Shown here: positions 42,863 through 49,352 of the stretch, one piece after another | How positions within the stretch are numbered: position 1 is the stretch's first letter | Layout of the letters: each line of letters opens with the position of its first letter | NCBI RefSeq assembly: GCF_019091085.1 | Contig: NZ_JAGXJY010000030.1 | Location: forward strand, 1-49,352 | Direction: 5' to 3' | Source: Mesorhizobium sp. GbtcB19 | GTDB taxonomy: Bacteria; Pseudomonadota; Alphaproteobacteria; Rhizobiales; Rhizobiaceae | Length of the DNA: 49,352 nucleotides | Program-made: the position numbers and the translations under genes | The notes under the pieces: model-generated | Told to the model about the DNA's origin: nothing | The model's input: only the letters and a program-made list of their open reading frames with translations | Database searches by the model: none

Positions 42863-43789
42863 TTACGCCGCAAGCCCGATCAGGCGGCGGATCCGGCCGA
42901 TATCGGTGCCGATGAAGGATTGCATGCCGATCGCGACCTGCTCCGGCGCCATGGTGTCGACGAAGCGGCGGAACTCGTCATCCGAGAGAGCTTTGCCGTT
43001 CCAGTGGACGCGGCAGAATTCCTCCGAACCGTGGAAATGGCCGGCGCCTTCAAGCACGTCGTCGACATAGCGGCCATAGATCATGCATTCGGAGAACTGG
43101 CGTGCCGAGCCGACGACGCCGACCCAGTCGCGGCCATGCACCTTCTCGATGCGCTCGCACATCGCGTTGACCGTCTCGCGGCGCCAGGCAATCAGCGTCG
43201 AGATATAGTCGTGGCTCGACGGATTGACGGGGTCGACGCCGAGCGCCGCGCCAGCATTGCGTGACCAGATGCGATGCTCGCCGTGGCCATCGTTCGACAG
43301 CACGCCGTCGCGCCGGAACAGCCGCACCTTGCCGTCGCGCCAGAAGGCGTCGGTGTCGAACGGTTTCAGGAAGGCGACGTCGGAATCGCAGAAGACGAGA
43401 ACATCTTCCTTGACGCGGCCGGCGATGGCGATGCGGCGCAGTTGCTGCACGTGCCAGCCGCGCAGCGGCTGCGTCCTGAAGCTCAGCCAGACGCGGCGGC
43501 GGAAACCACTCAGCGGATCGTCGAAAACATGCAACCAGCGCGGCAGCAGATCCCGCTCGTCGACGACGCTGCGGCGGCCGGATTCCAGCTGGCGAAACAG
43601 CGCGACGTCGCGATGCTCGGTGAGGATGTAGTGATGCGCCATGCCGGTGACGTGGCGATCGATGGTTTCGCACAACAGCCGGCAGCGCTCGAAATCGGGC
43701 GCGTAGCTCGCGGTGACGATCGCGGCTAAAGGCGCGCGCGGCAGCGGTTCGATCTTGGTGGCGGTGTCCGGCACGAAGCGGCTGTTCAC
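42863..43789 (-). CDS. DUF6492 family protein, probable glycosyltransferase-fold
   Basis: A 308-residue protein with AIVTASYAPDFERCRLLCETIDRH near the start and a DxD-like VFCDSDVAFLKPFD (about 132-145), as in DUF6492 proteins of rhizobial polysaccharide loci. The DSD motif suggests nucleotide-sugar and metal binding, so it may be a glycosyltransferase. The GTG at 43789 overlaps the previous gene's stop by 4 nt (GTGA) with GGAGG upstream; longer in-frame starts would read into the neighbouring gene. It is the last gene of a three-gene minus-strand unit. Confidence 0.7.
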   Translation of the reverse strand: MNSRFVPDTATKIEPLPRAPLAAIVTASYAPDFERCRLLCETIDRHVTGMAHHYILTEHRDVALFRQLESGRRSVVDERDLLPRWLHVFDDPLSGFRRRVWLSFRTQPLRGWHVQQLRRIAIAGRVKEDVLVFCDSDVAFLKPFDTDAFWRDGKVRLFRRDGVLSNDGHGEHRIWSRNAGAALGVDPVNPSSHDYISTLIAWRRETVNAMCERIEKVHGRDWVGVVGSARQFSECMIYGRYVDDVLEGAGHFHGSEEFCRVHWNGKALSDDEFRRFVDTMAPEQVAIGMQSFIGTDIGRIRRLIGLAA

Positions 43790-44580
43790 CGGCGCGCCTC
43801 CGCCGGTCGCGGCCCCAAAGACAGCTTCTGCCTGACGACTCGCCACAGGAAGACCGGATTGCCGACGATGTAGCGGCGCCAAAGGCGGCCGGGTTCGATC
43901 CAGAGGCGGAACAGCCATTCGAGCCGCAGCCGGCGCAGCCACAGCGGCGCGCGCGGCACCGAGCCGCTCATGAAATCGAGCAGCGCGCCGACGGCAACGG
44001 GCAGCGTGCAATGGCGGCTGTCGATGTGGCGCTCGATCCATAATTCCTGGCGCGGCACGCCCATGGCGACGAGCAGCACGTCCGGCCGCAGCCGGGCGAT
44101 ACGCTCGAGGATCGCTGGCTCTTCGGCGGCGGAGAAGAAGCCGTCATGGATGACGACGAAATTGTGCTGCACGGCGAGCGTCGAAAGCTTCGCGCATGCG
44201 GCTTCGGCATTGGCGCGCGTCGTACCGAGCAGCGCAACCGTCAGGGGATGCGACGACGCCTGCAGGAAGGCCGGAATGAAGTCGGTGCCGTTGAGGTTGC
44301 TGGGGAAAGGCGCGCCGTAAAGCAGCTTCGCCGCCATGTCGACGCCGACACCGTCCGGGAGGATGAGGAAGTCTTCCAGAGCCTCGGCAAAGACCGGATC
44401 GGTGCAGGCAAGGTTGGCGTTGTGGGCGTTGAGAAAACTCACCTTGGTGAAGCGACGCTCGTCGATCAGCCTGGTAAGCAAGGCGATTGCCTCGTCCCAG
44501 CGAATGGCCAGCACCGGAATGCCCAGAATGGTCTTGAGCGTATCGAAGCCGAAGGCGGCGCGCGCGGTGTGCATGTTCAT
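43786..44580 (-). CDS. WecG/TagA/CpsF-family glycosyltransferase
   Basis: A 264-residue GT26 enzyme. It shows the family pattern VSFLNAHNANLACTDPVFAEALEDFLILPDGVGVDMAAKLLYG and RPDVLLVAMGVPRQELWIERH, with a basic, amphipathic C-terminus for membrane attachment. These enzymes add N-acetylmannosamine(uronate) or glucuronate to lipid-linked sugars; the exact sugar here is unknown. Both ends overlap neighbours by 4 nt (ATGA/GTGA), indicating a tightly coupled operon. Confidence 0.88.
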   Translation of the reverse strand: MNMHTARAAFGFDTLKTILGIPVLAIRWDEAIALLTRLIDERRFTKVSFLNAHNANLACTDPVFAEALEDFLILPDGVGVDMAAKLLYGAPFPSNLNGTDFIPAFLQASSHPLTVALLGTTRANAEAACAKLSTLAVQHNFVVIHDGFFSAAEEPAILERIARLRPDVLLVAMGVPRQELWIERHIDSRHCTLPVAVGALLDFMSGSVPRAPLWLRRLRLEWLFRLWIEPGRLWRRYIVGNPVFLWRVVRQKLSLGPRPAEARR

Positions 44581-45752
44581 GCGGCGACCTCCTGCCTGAC
44601 AGCGCCGAGCTTCTCCAGACCGAGCCCGACCGCGGTGTCGAGCGCCTTCAACTGGCGGCGGTGGAAGGCGCTGCCATCGACGTCACGGACATTGGCCGCG
44701 GCCGCCTGGAGAGCGGCGGCGAAGGCGATCGGATCGTCGGTCACCACACAATTGTCGGGACGATAGCCGATGCCGCGCAGCGAGCGGCTGGTGGCGACGG
44801 ACGGCAGGCCAAGTTCGAAGGTCTCGATGGTTTTCAACTGCACGCCGCTGCCGGCGGTGCTGATCAAGGGAATGACGGCGGCGCCGCGCACGAAGGCCTG
44901 CGCATCCGGAACCCGGCCGACGAAGGAGACGCCGGGATGCGCCGAGGTCACGCCGGAAGGCATGTTGCCGGCGATCCTGACGCGGAAATCCGGCTTCAGA
45001 TGCGGCACCACCTTGGTCAGGAACCAGTCAAGCCCGATGCGGTTGGGCTGCCATGTCCAGGTGCCGATCAGCGCGGCGTCGCAATCGATGGCGCGCGGCA
45101 CCTTCCTGGCCACCGGCGCCTGCGCGCGGGTCACAAGCGGCAGCACCGCCGAGCGCCTGTCGGAGGCGACACCCAGTGCCGAGCGGTCTTCCTCGGCCAG
45201 CGTGAAGACGAAACGCGCGGCGCCGCAGAGGCGCTCTTCCATGACTTTGAGGAGTCTGGCCTCGCGGCGGAACATCCAGCGCTGGAGCGCGCTGGTTGCG
45301 GCCGCGGCATTTTCCTCGGCCGAGCGATGCTCGACATTGTGCGCGACGAAGACGAATGGACGGTCAGTGAGCACCTTTTCAAAGGCACCGGCAAACTGCA
45401 CCGAATTCAGGACATAGCCGTCGAAGGGGCCGGTGCGCTCGATGGCGGCGCAGACTTGCGCGTCCGGAACGACACGCAGCTTGACCGAGGCAAAGGTAAG
45501 GCCGGAGAGAACCGCCTTGCCGAGCCAGACGAGTTTTTGCAGCGGCGAGGCGCTTTCGGTGCGGACCTCGACGGCGTCGAGCACAATGGTGTTTTGCGGA
45601 TCGGAAGGAACCTTGCCCGGCCAGATGAAGCCGATCACCGTCACGCGCACGCCGGCACGCCGCAACGCGTCGATGATCGCGGCGTTGGCAATCTCGTAGC
45701 CCGAGGCGAGAGCGCCATCGGGCACGATCGATGTGGCGAACAGCAGATGCAT
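44577..45752 (-). CDS. Glycosyltransferase, GT-B fold (family 4-like)
   Basis: A 391-residue GT-B enzyme: acceptor-side start MHLLFATSIVPDGALASGYEIANAAII, a central linker, and a donor-side half with AALIGTWTWQPNRIGLDWFLTKVVPHL and VIPLISTAGSGVQLKTIETFELGLPSVAT, which matches the G-x-K..E motif that binds nucleotide-sugar phosphate. The ATG at 45752 has AGGTGAG upstream; a longer start at 45818 adds an unlikely N-terminus. First gene of the minus-strand glycosyltransferase operon, divergent from the GT2 gene. Confidence 0.85.
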   Translation of the reverse strand: MHLLFATSIVPDGALASGYEIANAAIIDALRRAGVRVTVIGFIWPGKVPSDPQNTIVLDAVEVRTESASPLQKLVWLGKAVLSGLTFASVKLRVVPDAQVCAAIERTGPFDGYVLNSVQFAGAFEKVLTDRPFVFVAHNVEHRSAEENAAAATSALQRWMFRREARLLKVMEERLCGAARFVFTLAEEDRSALGVASDRRSAVLPLVTRAQAPVARKVPRAIDCDAALIGTWTWQPNRIGLDWFLTKVVPHLKPDFRVRIAGNMPSGVTSAHPGVSFVGRVPDAQAFVRGAAVIPLISTAGSGVQLKTIETFELGLPSVATSRSLRGIGYRPDNCVVTDDPIAFAAALQAAAANVRDVDGSAFHRRQLKALDTAVGLGLEKLGAVRQEVAA

Positions 45753-45861
45753 CTCACCTATCCTTAGGTGCAGCCGGTAGCAAAACGCGGTGAAGTCTTG
45801 ATTAAATGGCACTGTCAAAGGCCAAAGACCCGGCTTTTCCGACAGCCGGGCGCGAAGGTGA

Positions 45862-45877
45862 TTAACGAAACGTTATC
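45862..45877. promoter_or_regulatory. CtrA-like box (one mismatch) between glycosyltransferase operons
   Basis: TTAA-N7-TTATC lies 45 bp upstream of the GT2 start, in the divergent promoter region. It differs from the CtrA consensus at one base and has exact spacing. Confidence 0.3.
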
Positions 45878-45921
45878 ACCGCGATGCTATCGAGAGCGCA
45901 AACGCACGCTGCTGGAAACGG

Positions 45922-46920
45922 ATGATCCCTTTGCCGTCCGACGCTTCTGTATCGATAGCCGGGCGGTCGCCGGGGCTTGCCGCCGGGTCCGTCGAAGCGG
46001 TCGTGACGCTGCCGACCTTCAAGCGGCCGCAGCAGGTGCTGGAAACCCTGTCGTCGCTCAAGGCGCAGCGGACCGGCCGGCGCTTCGCCGTCATCGTCAT
46101 CGAAAACGAGGCCGAGGCGCGCGAGGGCGCCCGCGCGGTGCTGCCGCTGTTCGAGAGCGGCGAGATGCCCGGCATGGTGATCATCGCGCATCAGCGCGGC
46201 AATTGCAGCGCCTACAATGCCGGCTGGCAGACGGCGGTCCTGCAATTTCCCAACTTCAAGCACCTCCTGGTCATCGACGACGACGAGATCGCCGAACCGG
46301 ACTGGCTGGAGCGCATGTGCAAGGCAGCCGAGACGCTTCAAGCCGACATTGTCGGCGGCCCGCAAGTGCCGGTCTTCGCCGATCCGAGCCACGCGAGATG
46401 GGCCGAACACCCGGTCTTTGCGCCGCCCTATCGGGAAACGGGTCGCGTGCCGGCGCTTTTTTCGTCAGGCAATCTGCTGGTCGGGCGCAACGTGCTGGCG
46501 GCCATGGGACCGCCCTTCCTTGATTTGCGATTCAATTTCATGGGCGGCGGCGATTCCGACTTCCTCAGCCGTTGCGCACAGAAAGGCTTCGTGCTCGGCT
46601 GGTGCGCCGAGGCAAAGGTCAAGGAAACCGTGCCGGCACGCCGCGTCGAGGCCGACTGGATCCGCGCCCGCAGCCTGCGCAATGGCGTCATCTCGACGCT
46701 GGTCGAAAAGAAGAAGCGCGCCGGCACGCCGCTTGCCGGCTTCAAAGTGTTTGCGAAGAGCCTGGCGCTGCTCGCCGCCTCGCCGCTGCGCGGCGCCATC
46801 CGGCTGGCGCGCACGGGCTCGCTGACGACGGGCCTCTATCCGGTCTACGTCGCGCTTGGCCGGGTGCTTGCCGAATTCGGATATACCAATGAGCAGTACC
46901 GACAGCCTGAGAAGAATTGA
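45922..46920 (+). CDS. Glycosyltransferase family 2 protein
   Basis: A 332-residue GT-A enzyme: EAVVTLPTFKRPQQVLETLSSL (N-terminal nucleotide-binding strand), NEAEAREGA, GNCSAYNAGWQTA, and the metal site VIDDDEIAEPDWLERM (DDD, about 114-116), followed by FMGGGDSDFLSRC (acid/base region). It transfers one sugar to the growing repeat unit; donor and linkage unknown. It overlaps the polymerase gene by 32 nt, so the two are cotranscribed. Confidence 0.87.
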   Translation: MIPLPSDASVSIAGRSPGLAAGSVEAVVTLPTFKRPQQVLETLSSLKAQRTGRRFAVIVIENEAEAREGARAVLPLFESGEMPGMVIIAHQRGNCSAYNAGWQTAVLQFPNFKHLLVIDDDEIAEPDWLERMCKAAETLQADIVGGPQVPVFADPSHARWAEHPVFAPPYRETGRVPALFSSGNLLVGRNVLAAMGPPFLDLRFNFMGGGDSDFLSRCAQKGFVLGWCAEAKVKETVPARRVEADWIRARSLRNGVISTLVEKKKRAGTPLAGFKVFAKSLALLAASPLRGAIRLARTGSLTTGLYPVYVALGRVLAEFGYTNEQYRQPEKN

Positions 46921-48208
46921 GCGCGCGCCGCTCAGCGCCGCCTTCACCAGGCAAGGTGTGGCGACGGCTATCGCCGCGCTCCTGTTCACCGTCATCATCG
47001 TCTCGTTCCGGCCGTTCCAGCCGGCCGGCGCGGAACTGACCGGCGACGGCGGCGACATCGTCAACCAGCTCGGCTTCGGCTCGCTCGGCGCCGTCTCGAT
47101 CTTCGCGCTGCTCGCCTTCGCCGATCCGCGCGTGGTGCGCTCGCTGGTCAGCCCCTCCTGGGCACTGATGCTGGGCTTCTTCTTCCTGTCGGTGGTGCTG
47201 GCGACCGATCCGCCCGCGGCGATGCGCGCCGCCTCCTTCACCATGATCGGCATCATCACCATGGCGACGATCCTGGTGCTGCCGCGCGACGCCGACTCCT
47301 TCGCCCGCGTCGTCGTCTTCACCGCCGTCGTGGTGATCGGCCTCTCCTATGTCGGCCTGATCGTCTTCCCGCATGAGGCGCTGCACACGGCCGATTCGCA
47401 GGAGCCCGAGCATGCGGGCCTGTGGCGCGGCGTCTTCACCCACAAGAATATCGCCGGTCCGGTGATGGCCTGCTTCAGCTTCGCCGGGCTCTATCTGTTC
47501 CGGCGGGGCCAGCGCTGGTGGGGCGCCGGCATCTTCTGCGCGGCGATGGTGTTCATGCTGCACACCGGCTCCAAGACCACGGCCGGCCTGGTGCCGTTCT
47601 CGATCATGATCGTCGTGCTGCCCAGCCTCATCGGCATGCGGCTCGGCACGCCGATCCTGTTTGCGCTGGCCATCATCGCGACCGCCGTCGGCACGCTCGG
47701 CATCGTCTTCATCCCGCCGGTGAAGCATCTGGCGGCGATCTATTTTCCGAACCTGACCTATACCGGACGCACCACGCTTTGGGAGTTCGCCGGCGAGATG
47801 CTGGCGAAGAAGCCATGGACCGGCTACGGCTACGAAAGCTTCTGGGGGACGCCGCTGCTGCTCAACCAGGACCAGCCGTTCGACCGGCCCTGGGACATCC
47901 GCACCATCGTGCATGGCCATGACGGCTATCTGGACATTGCCGTGCTGATGGGCATCCCGGCGCTCTGCGTCGCCGTCTACACCTTCCTGATCGCGCCTTT
48001 GCGCGACTACATGCGTATCCCGGCGCGCAAGGAAAACATCTTCCTCGGTGATTTCTTCATGATGGTGGTGCTGTTCACGGCGCTGAACGGCTTCCTGGAA
48101 AGCTTCTTCTTCCACCGCGGCGATCCGGTCTGGCTGTTCTTCGTGCTCGGCGTGCTTGGCCTGAGACAAGTCTCGCTGCGGCCGATCCCGGTTCGCCTCT
48201 CCCACTAG
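46889..48208 (+). CDS. O-antigen ligase/Wzy-type polymerase (ExoQ-like)
   Basis: A 439-residue inner-membrane protein with about 10-12 hydrophobic segments and a large periplasmic loop (PNLTYTGRTTLWEFAGEMLAKKPWTGYGYESFWGTP...HGHDGYLDIAVLMG), the signature of the Wzy_C/O-antigen ligase family. GVFTHKNIAGPVMAC is typical of ExoQ-type polymerases of rhizobial exopolysaccharide. It would join sugar repeat units after flipping by Wzx. Starts inside the end of the GT2 gene at the ATG at 46889; an upstream in-frame GTG-like start is less likely. Confidence 0.85.
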   Translation: MSSTDSLRRIERAPLSAAFTRQGVATAIAALLFTVIIVSFRPFQPAGAELTGDGGDIVNQLGFGSLGAVSIFALLAFADPRVVRSLVSPSWALMLGFFFLSVVLATDPPAAMRAASFTMIGIITMATILVLPRDADSFARVVVFTAVVVIGLSYVGLIVFPHEALHTADSQEPEHAGLWRGVFTHKNIAGPVMACFSFAGLYLFRRGQRWWGAGIFCAAMVFMLHTGSKTTAGLVPFSIMIVVLPSLIGMRLGTPILFALAIIATAVGTLGIVFIPPVKHLAAIYFPNLTYTGRTTLWEFAGEMLAKKPWTGYGYESFWGTPLLLNQDQPFDRPWDIRTIVHGHDGYLDIAVLMGIPALCVAVYTFLIAPLRDYMRIPARKENIFLGDFFMMVVLFTALNGFLESFFFHRGDPVWLFFVLGVLGLRQVSLRPIPVRLSH

Positions 48209-48268
48209 TTCCTGGACGATCTATCTCCCGCTGACGGCTCTTTTCCCCCGAGGCGCAAGCGTCTAAGG

Positions 48269-48291
48269 AAAGCCTTTCTCGCGGAGGCTTT
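48269..48291 (+). promoter_or_regulatory. Hairpin over the proC ribosome-binding site
   Basis: AAAGCCT (48269-48275) pairs with AGGCTTT (48285-48291), placing part of the GGAGG ribosome-binding site of proC in the stem. It could damp translation, but a 7-bp stem is only moderately stable. Confidence 0.3.
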
Positions 48292-48292
48292 C

Positions 48293-49108
48293 ATGACGAT
48301 CAGGCTCGTTCTCGCCGGTTGCGGCAATATGGGTTACGCCATGCTCTCGGGTTGGCTGAAATCCGCCAAGCTCGAGCCGTCGGCGGTGTTCGTGGTCGAG
48401 CCCAATGCCGAACTGCGCCAGCGCGCCGAACATCTCGGCTGCCATGCCGCCGCCGAGGCCGCACGCATTCCGGCCGATGCGGTGCCCGATCTCGTCGTCA
48501 TCGCGGTGAAACCGCAGGTGATCCGCGAGGTGACGGCTGACTACAAGCGCTTCGGCGACGGCCGCACCACTTTCGTCAGCGTCGCCGCCGGCACGCCGGT
48601 CGCCACGTTCGAAACTATCCTCGGCGAGCACGCGCCGGTCATCCGCTGTATGCCGAACACGCCGGCTTCGATCGGCAAGGGCATGATGGTGGTGTTTTCC
48701 AATCCGCTGGTCTCCGACGACGTCCGCCGCTTCGTTGTCGAACTGCTTTCGGCAAGCGGCGTCGTGACGACGATCGACGACGAGGGCCTGATGGATGCCG
48801 TCACCGCCGTCTCCGGCTCCGGCCCGGCCTACATCTTCCACTTCATCGAGGCGCTGACGGTTGCGGCCGAAAAGGCCGGCCTGCCGACAGAGACCGCAAA
48901 GCTGCTTGCCATGCAGACCGTCTTCGGCGCCGCCTCGCTCGCCAGCGAAAGCGACGAGGAGCCGGGCGTGCTGCGCCAGCAAGTGACCAGCCCCAACGGC
49001 ACGACCGCCGCGGCGCTTGCCGTGCTGATGGGCGGGGACCGGCTGACGAAGCTGGTCACCGAAGCCGTGGAGGCGGCAAGGCTCAGGTCGATAGAGCTGG
49101 GGAAGTAA
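48293..49108 (+). CDS. proC: Pyrroline-5-carboxylate reductase
   Basis: A 271-residue enzyme reducing pyrroline-5-carboxylate to proline with NAD(P)H. It has the Rossmann start IRLVLAGCGNMGYAML, VIAVKPQ, RCMPNTPASIGKG and the ProC signature AVSGSGPAYIFHFIEAL...QQVTSPNGTTAAALAVL. GGAGG precedes the ATG. Standalone gene after the exopolysaccharide locus. Confidence 0.96.
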   Translation: MTIRLVLAGCGNMGYAMLSGWLKSAKLEPSAVFVVEPNAELRQRAEHLGCHAAAEAARIPADAVPDLVVIAVKPQVIREVTADYKRFGDGRTTFVSVAAGTPVATFETILGEHAPVIRCMPNTPASIGKGMMVVFSNPLVSDDVRRFVVELLSASGVVTTIDDEGLMDAVTAVSGSGPAYIFHFIEALTVAAEKAGLPTETAKLLAMQTVFGAASLASESDEEPGVLRQQVTSPNGTTAAALAVLMGGDRLTKLVTEAVEAARLRSIELGK

Positions 49109-49240
49109 GGGCCATCTGGTTCCTCGACGCGTTGATTTTGACAGAATGGTCGCCTGAGCGGGTAGCGCCTCAACGTCTTCCGAGGTCTCCAGGAACGAGG
49201 CAAATCGCCGACTGAGGAGATTAGCCGAGGCGCGCGAACT

Positions 49241-49352
49241 TCGTCATCCACGGGCGGAGCGGGAGCGAAGCGGACGCGCAGACCCGAGGATCCTGTGTGT
49301 TGGTTCTGGTGTATGGTTGAAGTGGGAAGGAGACCGAGTGGATCCTGGTCGT
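49241..49352. repeat. Dispersed palindromic repeat, copy 2 (cut by window edge)
   Basis: TCGTCATCC.CGGGCGGAGC, GGGAGCGAAGCG.ACGCGCAGACCC and GAGGATCC repeat, with a few changes, the left arm of the element at 6113-6318. About 50 nt later GAGTGGATCCTGGTCGT looks like the start of the inverted right arm, which runs out of the window. Confidence 0.7.

Overview
The window looks like chromosomal DNA of a Mesorhizobium-type alphaproteobacterium (Rhizobiales). The evidence is a GC-rich sequence, a DUF768 protein (a family typical of Mesorhizobium), an alphaproteobacterial-style tRNA-His, an alpha-r14/cuckoo-type sRNA, and a gene order (phasin, cbrA, acetoacetyl-CoA synthetase, potIHGF, RamB-like regulator, aceA) that I recall from Sinorhizobium meliloti (SMc00767-SMc00777 region). 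Assignments rest on reading the sequence and remembered families; no database search was possible.

Layout. 1-1000: tail of an IS5-type transposase, a composite intergenic repeat, a DUF768 gene, tRNA-His(GTG), and a small RNA with three identical CU-rich loops. 1.0-5.8 kb: a phasin gene, then a very large multi-PAS histidine kinase (CbrA-like) with a perfect CtrA box just upstream. 5.8-6.3 kb: a candidate minus-strand sRNA with a strong terminator, and a dispersed palindromic repeat. 6.4-14.6 kb: acetoacetyl-CoA synthetase, an AsmA-family protein and the putrescine importer potFGHI. 15-20.2 kb: an EamA transporter, a RamB-like regulator divergent from isocitrate lyase, a small conserved-looking protein and a degenerate receiver protein. 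20.3-23.9 kb: a MerR regulator, a HAD hydrolase, and a tightly coupled pair of a nicotianamine-synthase-like enzyme and a TupA-like ATP-grasp ligase.

24-27.2 kb: a gamma-glutamylputrescine pathway pair (puuA/puuB-like). It is split by a ~480-bp element made of a four-helix-bundle (23S rRNA intervening-sequence type) gene bracketed by inverted arrays of an 8-bp repeat. This element is the most unusual structure in the window: it seems to have separated puuB from its ribosome-binding site. 27.4-30.5 kb: an SH3 protein, a Mur-ligase homologue with a four-Cys motif, and an SDR. 30.8-34.9 kb: the Entner-Doudoroff operon zwf-pgl-edd. 34.9-38.6 kb: a secreted VWA protein, a GlxA-type regulator and folD. 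38.9-48.2 kb: a Wzx/Wzy-type exopolysaccharide locus (GumC-like protein, flippase, three glycosyltransferases, a DUF6492 protein, polymerase). 48.3-49.1 kb: proC, followed by a second copy of the palindromic repeat at the window edge.

Themes. Putrescine import and its gamma-glutamylated breakdown both lie here. Acetate, acetoacetate and PHB-related functions (phasin, acetoacetyl-CoA synthetase, aceA and its regulator) cluster together. The CbrA-like kinase, known in S. meliloti to affect exopolysaccharide through DivK/CtrA, is in the same window as an exopolysaccharide locus whose two promoter regions contain CtrA-like boxes with one mismatch each.
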